Assembly (NCBI GenBank): GCA_007694185.1
Contig: RECD01000127.1
Location: 1-57,844 of the forward strand
Direction: 5' to 3'
Source of the DNA: Planctomycetaceae bacterium
GTDB lineage: Bacteria; Planctomycetota; Planctomycetia; Pirellulales; Pirellulaceae
DNA length: 57,844 nucleotides
A program made the translations under genes and the position numbers. Positions 52,398-57,844 of the stretch are shown here, in pieces. Position 1 is the first letter of the stretch. Each line of letters begins with the position of its first letter. Under the pieces are notes generated by a model that ran no database searches, had not been told where the DNA came from, and saw only the letters and a list, made by a program, of their open reading frames with translations.

Positions 52398-52712
52398 TCA
52401 AGCCGCCCCGATGCTTTCGATCCGAACGCGGGTGTAGAGCGGGCGGTGTCCGGTTCGCTTCTTGGAGTGCTTGCGGCGACGGAATTTCTGGACGTAGATC
52501 TTTTCGCCCTGCTTGGGGCCCAAGACCGATGCGGTGACAACGGTCCCTTCGACCGTGGGCGTGCCCAACGTCAAGCCTTCTTCGCCTCCCACGCACAGAA
52601 CTTTGGCCAACGTGATGTTCTCACCCGATTGGATCTCGCGATAATCGAGGTCGAGTTCCATGCCGGGTTCCACGCGGTATTGGCGACCGCCGTCGACGAT
52701 GATGGCGTACAT
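52398..52712 (-). CDS. rplU: 50S ribosomal protein L21
   Basis: The 104 residues are the usual length of L21, a 23S-rRNA-binding protein. MYAIIVDGGRQYRVEPG is the standard start, and KFRRRKHSKKRTGHRP is the rRNA-binding block near the C-terminus. The ATG at 52712 is chosen because the family begins there. The usual downstream partner rpmA (L27) is absent: the 202-base gap before the kinase gene is too short for it and shows no L27-like frame. Confidence 0.95.
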   Translation of the reverse strand: MYAIIVDGGRQYRVEPGMELDLDYREIQSGENITLAKVLCVGGEEGLTLGTPTVEGTVVTASVLGPKQGEKIYVQKFRRRKHSKKRTGHRPLYTRVRIESIGAA

Positions 52713-53229
52713 GATGTCCGTGTTCGCTGCGTTCGTGGGTGATTCGATACCGTGAGCGATCCCCGAGCGAATTGCGATCGAGGCCTCCGGCGTTAGCGTC
52801 GCCAAGTTTAGCGTCCGGATGCCGGATTCGGAAGCCCTCCTGGCAGCGGCTTTGCCAAGTCATCGACGCGATTCCGGCCAAGTGCTCCGGCTTGCACGAT
52901 TGGAGCACGTCGCACGGCAGGAGAGGCGGTCCGCGTAGTCGGATTGCTGTCGCGCCAGGCCCATCCGACAAGCTTCCGAAGTTCGATTCGACGCCGCCGT
53001 AGTTCTGACGTTCGGCGTGCGCTATACTGAGCACGAGCAGTTCGGCCCAAGCATTTCGGGGGTGACGGCCCCGCGATGGCGACCGGTCACCCGGCTGCCA
53101 CCCTGGTCAACCACTCAGGCCAGCCTGGTTAACCAGCCACGGGCGCGCGGTCAGCGGATGGTTCGTTTCGCAGCCGCTTGCTCGACATCCCATTTCCAGC
53201 ATCTTTCCCTTGTCCCGACTTCGACCCAC
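52713..53229. promoter_or_regulatory. Divergent promoter region, rplU and ilvE
   Basis: 517 bases without a gene. A perfect stem, GTGCTCC (52882-52888) with GGAGCAC (52902-52908) around 13 bases, lies in the leader side of rplU. TATACT at 53023-53028 is a good -10 box for ilvE, with a weak -35 upstream. The ilvE frame stays open upstream to 53017, but this part is not family-like. Confidence 0.45.
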
Positions 53230-54090
53230 ATGAGTTTTCAGGTTTCGATCAACGGCGAACTGTTTGCAAAAGAAGACGCCAAGATCAGCGTTTACGACCA
53301 CGGCCTGCTGTATGGCGACGGCGTTTTCGAGGGGATGCGAGCGTATGGAGGGAAGGTCTTCAAACTCGACGCCCATCTGGAGCGGCTTTACGAATCGGCT
53401 CGGGCGATCGCGTTGCCGATCCCGATTACCGCAGCCGAAATGGGGGAAGAGGTCTATCGAACTCTGCGGGTGAACCGGTTGGAGGATGCCTACATCCGCT
53501 TGGTAGTCACCCGCGGTTCCGGTTCCTTGGGGCTCGACCCGAACCGCTGTTCGCATCCCCAAGTGATCGTGATCACCGATCACATCGCCCTCTACCCGCC
53601 GGCGCGGTATCGCGACGGGATGGAGATCGTGACGGCGTCGACGATGCGAAATCATCCGGCGGCGCTGAGCCCGCGGATCAAGTCGTTGAATTACCTCAAC
53701 AACATTCTGGCCAAGCTCGAAGGGTTGCGGGCCGGTTGTGACGAGGCGCTGATGCTGAATCACAAAGGCGAAGTCGCCGAATGCACCGGTGACAACATAT
53801 TCATTGTCAAACGGGGAGAACTGTTTACACCACCGACCGACGCGGGCATCCTTGAGGGGATCACCCGCAACGCCGTGATCGAATTGGCTCACCGGTTGGA
53901 AATCCCGGTGGTCGAAAAAACGCTGGTTCGTCACGACGTTTATGTCGCCGACGAGTGCTTTTTGACCGGCAGCGCCGCCGAAGTGATCTCGGTGACCAAG
54001 GTCGATGATCGGGTCATCGGTGCCGGTGTCCCCGGCCCGATCACTCAGCGATTGAGCGAAGCGTTCAAAAAGTGGGTCAACGAGGGCTAG
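53230..54090 (+). CDS. ilvE: Branched-chain amino acid aminotransferase
   Basis: A fold-type IV PLP aminotransferase of 286 residues that makes valine, leucine and isoleucine from their keto acids using glutamate. The N-terminal YDHGLLYGDGVFEGMRAY block is diagnostic. The PLP lysine is in SPRIKSLNYLNNILAKLEG, followed by EALMLNHKGEVAECTGDNIF and TDAGILEGITRNAVIELA. D-amino-acid transaminase and aminodeoxychorismate lyase share the fold; the length and motifs favour IlvE. The ATG at 53230 is chosen by family alignment. Confidence 0.9.
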   Translation: MSFQVSINGELFAKEDAKISVYDHGLLYGDGVFEGMRAYGGKVFKLDAHLERLYESARAIALPIPITAAEMGEEVYRTLRVNRLEDAYIRLVVTRGSGSLGLDPNRCSHPQVIVITDHIALYPPARYRDGMEIVTASTMRNHPAALSPRIKSLNYLNNILAKLEGLRAGCDEALMLNHKGEVAECTGDNIFIVKRGELFTPPTDAGILEGITRNAVIELAHRLEIPVVEKTLVRHDVYVADECFLTGSAAEVISVTKVDDRVIGAGVPGPITQRLSEAFKKWVNEG

Positions 54091-54214
54091 GCTCGTTCCG
54101 GAAAGAACTAAATTTTGCTGATTCGTGCCGAAATCGCCTCCCGGACAGGAGTCGATTTCGGACCCCCATCGTCCTCGTGCCTTGTTTCTCTTCTCATCAT
54201 CCCACCCCTGAATC

Positions 54215-54230
54215 GGAGGCGATCGCGTTG
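54215..54230 (+). promoter_or_regulatory. Ribosome binding site fixing a TTG start
   Basis: GGAGG (54215-54219) lies eight bases before the TTG at 54228. It decides the start of the binding-protein gene, whose lipoprotein leader follows directly. Confidence 0.7.
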
Positions 54231-55262
54231 CGACACTTGGCCCCCCAAAACCGTCCCGTCCGGCGACCGAGAATTTTGCTGTTGCTGGCCGGACTGATCC
54301 CGTTGTGCGTCTTCCTGAGCGGTTGCCAGCCTCCGGCGGAGCAGGCGGCCAAATCGACGCCCGACGGTGACCGGCGGTTGCAAATCGCCATGATCCCCAA
54401 AGGGACGACGCACATCTTTTGGCGGTCGGTGCATTTCGGCGCACTTCAAGCGGCCGAGGAATTGGGCGTCGATGTGCAGTGGCGCGGGCCACAGAAAGAG
54501 AGCGATCGGAACGAACAGATCAACGTCGTCCAAGGGTTCGTCAACAAGCGGGTCGACGGCATCTGCCTGGCGCCGCTCGACGCGGATGCGCTCGTTCGCC
54601 CCGTCAAGGAAGCCGGCAGGGGCGGCGTCCCGGTCGTGATTTTCGACAGCGGCTTGAATGCGGAATCGGACAGCTATGCCAGTTACGTCGCGACCGATAA
54701 CTTCCGGGGCGGCCAGTTGGCGGCGGAAGCGATGGGCGAAAAGTTGGGCGGCAAAGGGAACGTCGTCATGCTGCGGTACAACCAAGGCAGCGAAAGCACC
54801 CACCAGCGAGAGGAGGGATTCCTGAAGGGGTTGGAACAGTTCCCCGACATCACCGTGCTCAGCAGCGACCAGTACGCCGGGACGACCACCGAGTCGTCGA
54901 TGGACAAAGCCCAGCAGATGCTCAACCGCTACGGCGATCAGATCGATGGCATCTTCGCGGTTTGCGAGCCCAATGCCGAGGGCGTTTTGAGAGCGTTGGA
55001 AGACCGGAAATTGGCCGGCAAGATCGCCTTCGTCGGCTTCGATTCGAGCGAGGCGATGGCCGAGGCTTTGCGGGCCGGCAAGTTATCCGCCATCGTGCTG
55101 CAGGACCCGGTCCAGATGGGCTATCTGTCGATCCAAGCGATCTGCAAGGTCATCCGGGGCGAACCGGTCGAACCGTTCGTCGACACCGGCGTTTATGTCG
55201 CGACCCCGGAAAACATCGATAGCGAACAGATCCAGAAACTGCTGAACCCGGAAAAAGCGTGA
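54228..55262 (+). CDS. Sugar-type ABC substrate-binding lipoprotein (RbsB-like)
   Basis: About 344 residues. The leader ILLLLAGLIPLCVFLSGC ends in a lipobox, so it is membrane-anchored. The body is a type-1 periplasmic binding protein of the ribose/galactose kind: IAMIPKGTTHIFWRSVHFGA, VQGFVNKRVDGICLAPLDAD, PVVIFDSGLN, and ATDNFRGGQLAAEAMGEKLG. The TTG start at 54228 is supported by a GGAGG. Its stop overlaps the GTG of the ATPase gene (GTGA). The ligand is probably a sugar, but cannot be identified. Confidence 0.88.
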   Translation: MRHLAPQNRPVRRPRILLLLAGLIPLCVFLSGCQPPAEQAAKSTPDGDRRLQIAMIPKGTTHIFWRSVHFGALQAAEELGVDVQWRGPQKESDRNEQINVVQGFVNKRVDGICLAPLDADALVRPVKEAGRGGVPVVIFDSGLNAESDSYASYVATDNFRGGQLAAEAMGEKLGGKGNVVMLRYNQGSESTHQREEGFLKGLEQFPDITVLSSDQYAGTTTESSMDKAQQMLNRYGDQIDGIFAVCEPNAEGVLRALEDRKLAGKIAFVGFDSSEAMAEALRAGKLSAIVLQDPVQMGYLSIQAICKVIRGEPVEPFVDTGVYVATPENIDSEQIQKLLNPEKA

Positions 55263-56845
55263 GCCGGGAATCGACCGGCGACCCGCCCCGTTCCGACGCG
55301 GGCGAATCGGCCTCCAGCGAAGCGTCACGGAGCCAACCTTCGACCCAGGTTTCACCGAACCTGGTCGCGGAAGGTTTGGGCAAGCGTTACGGCAAGAACT
55401 GGGTCCTTCAGGATGCCGATTTGACCCTCGCGCCAGGCCAGGTGCTGGCGCTGCTCGGCGAGAACGGTGCCGGCAAAAGCACCCTCGTCAAAATCCTCAG
55501 CGGTGCGGTGTCGCCCGACCAAGGTTCGGTCGAGATCGGCGGTCGGGGCATCCCCCCGGGACGTCCCGATCTGGCCCGCCAGGCGGGATTGGCGATCGTC
55601 TACCAAGAGCTGAGCGTTTGTCTCGATCTGAGCATCGAGGATAACATCATGCTGGGACGCGAACGGTCACGCGGCGGCAAGCTCGACCGCGCGGCGCAAG
55701 CCCGTTTGGTCGATGGCGTCCTGAGGCGGTTGGGCCATCTCGATCTCGATCCTCGCACCCCGCTGGCCGCGCTGTCGATGGGCCAGCGGCAGGTCGTCGA
55801 GATCGCACGAGCTCTGGTGGACGATGCGAGGGTGCTGGTGTTGGATGAACCGACCAGCTCCCTCGCGGCAGCCGATGTCGCCAAGCTGTTCGAGACGATC
55901 CAGCGGTTGGCGGCCCAAGGGATTTCGGTGATCTACATCAGCCATTTCCTGGAGGAGGTTCAACAGATTTGTGACAGCTATCTCGTGCTGCGGGATGGCC
56001 GTGTCGCCGGCAGCGGTGAGTTGGCAGGCGTCGGTCACGCCCGAATTGTTGAACTGATGGTCGGCCGCAGCGTCGCGGAACTCTTTCCCACGATTGAGCA
56101 CCATCCCGGCGAGCTTTGGTTGGACGTGCGGGACGTCGTCGGCGACCCGCTCCCCCGCTCCGTTTCGTTTCAGGTTCGTCGCGGCGAGATCCTCGGGTTG
56201 GCCGGGCTGGTCGGTGCCGGGCGAACCGAGACACTGCGGATTCTCGCCGGCCTGGCACCCTGCCGATCGGGTGAGATCTTTGCGGCCGGCCGGCCGCTGA
56301 CCGGATCACCCGCCCAACGGATCGGCCGCGGCATCGCCCTGCTCAGCGAAGATCGCAAGCACGAGGGGCTGGCGCAGAATCTGTCGATCGCCGACAACAC
56401 CGTACTCAGTCGCTTGCATCCTTACTCACGTGGTGGCTGGCTCCGCCGAGCCGCCCGAGATCGGGCCGTCGAAGCCTTGGCGGGAACCCTTCGCATCAAA
56501 ACCGTCGGCATCGAACAACCGGTCGCGACGCTGTCGGGAGGTAACCAGCAGAAGGTCGCGATCGCCCGGGTGCTGCACCAAGACGCCGATTGCTTGTTGT
56601 TCGATGAACCGACCCGGGGCGTCGACGTCGGCACCAAAGCAGAAATCTATCGGCTGATGGGCCAAGCCGCAGCCGAAAACCGGGCCGTCGTGTTCGTTAG
56701 CAGCTACTTTCGCGAATTGCTGGAACTCTGCGATTCGATCGCCGTCATGGCCCGTGGCAAGATCGTCGCCGTGCGTCCAGCCACCGAGTGGACCGAACAC
56801 GAGTTGCTGCTCGCGGCGATGTCCACGCCCGAAGAGACCGGCTGA
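55259..56845 (+). CDS. Sugar-type ABC transporter ATPase (RbsA-like, duplicated)
   Basis: 528 residues with two ATPase domains in one chain, as in RbsA/MglA. The first has GENGAGKSTLVKILSG, the signature SMGQRQVVEIARAL and VLVLDEPTSSL. The second has the usual degenerate Walker A (GLVGAGRTETLRILAG), with LSGGNQQKVAIARVL and CLLFDEPTRGVDVGT. The GTG start overlaps the binding-protein stop, so translation is coupled. No RbsC-type permease follows: the next gene, 226 bases on, is an oxidoreductase. Confidence 0.92.
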   Translation: MSRESTGDPPRSDAGESASSEASRSQPSTQVSPNLVAEGLGKRYGKNWVLQDADLTLAPGQVLALLGENGAGKSTLVKILSGAVSPDQGSVEIGGRGIPPGRPDLARQAGLAIVYQELSVCLDLSIEDNIMLGRERSRGGKLDRAAQARLVDGVLRRLGHLDLDPRTPLAALSMGQRQVVEIARALVDDARVLVLDEPTSSLAAADVAKLFETIQRLAAQGISVIYISHFLEEVQQICDSYLVLRDGRVAGSGELAGVGHARIVELMVGRSVAELFPTIEHHPGELWLDVRDVVGDPLPRSVSFQVRRGEILGLAGLVGAGRTETLRILAGLAPCRSGEIFAAGRPLTGSPAQRIGRGIALLSEDRKHEGLAQNLSIADNTVLSRLHPYSRGGWLRRAARDRAVEALAGTLRIKTVGIEQPVATLSGGNQQKVAIARVLHQDADCLLFDEPTRGVDVGTKAEIYRLMGQAAAENRAVVFVSSYFRELLELCDSIAVMARGKIVAVRPATEWTEHELLLAAMSTPEETG

Positions 56846-56873
56846 GCGAACTGGCGAACTGGCGAACTGGCGA
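56846..56873 (+). repeat. Octanucleotide tandem repeat after the ATPase stop
   Basis: GCGAACTG is repeated three times (56846-56869), followed by a partial GCGA. It starts directly after the stop codon of the ATPase gene and resembles a slippage product. No coding role. Confidence 0.85.
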
Positions 56874-57071
56874 AATCGCGATCGGGACCGCTATCCGGAT
56901 CGCAGCCAACGTCACCGCAGGACGTTCGCTGCTAGCCGATCAAATTGCACGATCCGCTCCCTTGAGATATCCTGTGGGGGTGATTTCACGGCCCTGATCG
57001 GTCGCGAGCCCGCTTGCCTTGCTACCCCTTCGACCTCCCCAATCCCTCGCCCCTTCGAGCATCTGAGCATC

Positions 57072-57844
57072 ATGGAAAACCAACCCAATCGTCGCGGCTT
57101 CATCAAGTCCTCGACCACGGCGGCCGCCGGGGCTGCCCTGCTATCTTCTGGGATCGCCCGTACCGCCCACGCCGCGGGTGACGATCAGATCCGCTTCGTT
57201 GTCGTGGGATGCGGTGGTCGTGGGACCGGGGCCGCCGACCAAATCATGAACACGAAGGGGAACGTGAAAATGGTCGCCGTCGCCGACGCGTTTCAGCGGA
57301 ACGCCGAAACGACGATCCGGTCGATGAGCGGCCGCCATCAAAACAAAGTCGACGTGCCGCCGGAACGGATCTTCACCGGCCTGGACGCCTATAAGCAGGC
57401 GATCGATGTCGAGTGCGATCTCGTCGTCATCGCGACGCCGCCGGGGTTCAAGCCCCAGCAGTTCGAGTACGCGGTCAGCAAGGGCAAGCACGTCTTCATG
57501 GAAAAGCCGGTCGCCTCCGACGCGCCCGGGGTGCGACGGGTGCTGGCTGCGGTGGAGGAATCGAAGAAGAAAGACCTGACCGTCGCGATCGGTTTGCAAC
57601 GCCGGCACGAACCGCAGTACACGGAGACGATCGAGCGGATTCATAACGGGGCGATCGGCGACGTGATCGCGATGCGGGTCTACTGGAATGGCGGCGGCAT
57701 TTGGTACCGCAACCGGACCGCGGATCAGACCGAAATGGCCTTCCAAACGAATAACTGGTACCACTTCAATTGGCTCAGTGGCGACCAGATCTGTGAACAG
57801 CACATCCACAACATCGACGTCGGCTGCTGGGTCAAAGGGGCCTA
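57072..57844 (+). CDS. Gfo/Idh/MocA oxidoreductase, N-terminal part
   Basis: The first 257 codons, cut by the window edge. NRRGFIKSSTTAAAGAALLS is a twin-arginine-type leader, so the enzyme should be exported with its cofactor. VVVGCGGRGTGAADQIM is the NAD(P)-binding loop, and KGKHVFMEKPVASDAPGV holds the EKP motif of the family. ICEQHIHNIDVGCW near the cut carries the His residues of the active site. It follows a sugar-type importer, so a sugar or cyclitol dehydrogenase is a reasonable guess. There is no stop codon in the window. Confidence 0.9.
   Translation, partial: MENQPNRRGFIKSSTTAAAGAALLSSGIARTAHAAGDDQIRFVVVGCGGRGTGAADQIMNTKGNVKMVAVADAFQRNAETTIRSMSGRHQNKVDVPPERIFTGLDAYKQAIDVECDLVVIATPPGFKPQQFEYAVSKGKHVFMEKPVASDAPGVRRVLAAVEESKKKDLTVAIGLQRRHEPQYTETIERIHNGAIGDVIAMRVYWNGGGIWYRNRTADQTEMAFQTNNWYHFNWLSGDQICEQHIHNIDVGCWVKGA

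Noticed and set aside
52882-52908. Inverted repeat as a ribosomal-protein leader RNA
   Set aside because: A seven-base stem alone is not enough; I could not fit it to a known leader structure.
52930-53000. Possible tRNA because of a GTTCGATTC-like segment
   Set aside because: No acceptor, D or anticodon stems can be formed around it.
53017-53229. Upstream extension of the ilvE frame
   Set aside because: No similarity to aminotransferases before the ATG at 53230; it covers a promoter-like -10 box.
53107-54492. A 461-codon minus-strand frame opposite ilvE
   Set aside because: It overlaps ilvE and the binding-protein gene completely and shows no family likeness.

Overview
The window looks like a chromosomal segment of a planctomycete of the Pirellulaceae (Rhodopirellula-like) type. 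The DNA is GC-rich. It carries protein families that are hallmarks of that group: DUF1501 proteins with twin-arginine-type leaders, a DUF1549/DUF1553 protein with a planctomycete cytochrome c domain, a PVC-type beta-propeller/cytochrome protein, large low-complexity envelope proteins and a ResB-CcsA fusion. The assignment rests on protein content only. I see no rRNA or tRNA gene, phage, transposase or CRISPR array.

Layout. 0.2-2.3 kb: a GT4 glycosyltransferase and, divergently, FliW. 2.3-4.5 kb: a ceramidase-like protein with a C-terminal LamG-like domain. 4.6-10.3 kb: a three-gene minus-strand cluster of envelope proteins (a DUF4175-like membrane protein, a protein with a long acidic/proline linker, and a polyglutamine protein). 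10.4-13.7 kb: a zinc-ribbon/TerB-like protein, an SDR oxidoreductase and a TolC-like lipoprotein. 14.2-18.6 kb: a giant fusion of a ceramidase-like domain, beta-propeller, helical repeats and cytochrome c. 18.6-23.7 kb: an operon of a 47-residue lipoprotein, a DUF1549/DUF1553 protein and a DUF1501 protein. 24.2-29.2 kb: housekeeping genes ffh, lspA-hisN (ATGA overlap) and thrC. 29.5-32.6 kb: an HTH protein and an internally duplicated lipoprotein. 32.9-36.5 kb: ResB-CcsA cytochrome c maturation. 36.8-39.3 kb: an Rrf2-family regulator divergent from two c-type haem proteins, with a perfect palindrome over a promoter-like -35 box between them. 39.7-41.1 kb: a second DUF1501 gene with a strong G-quadruplex motif just upstream. 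41.3-47.8 kb: a metal-type RND efflux system (permease, His/Asp-rich adaptor, divergent TolC). 47.9-51.0 kb: a ketosynthase, acyl carrier protein and CrtI-like flavoenzyme. 51.2-57.8 kb: a Ser/Thr kinase, rplU, ilvE, a sugar-type ABC importer pair without a permease, and the start of a Gfo/Idh/MocA oxidoreductase cut by the window edge.

How genes may work together. CcsA would attach haem to the CXXCH proteins, including the two under the Rrf2 operator. The ketosynthase, ACP and CrtI-like enzyme look like a small lipid or polyene module. The RND genes form a complete tripartite pump. Two families of structured intergenic repeats (three long-stem elements and one cluster of triloop hairpins) sit between operons and are among the most unusual non-coding signals here.
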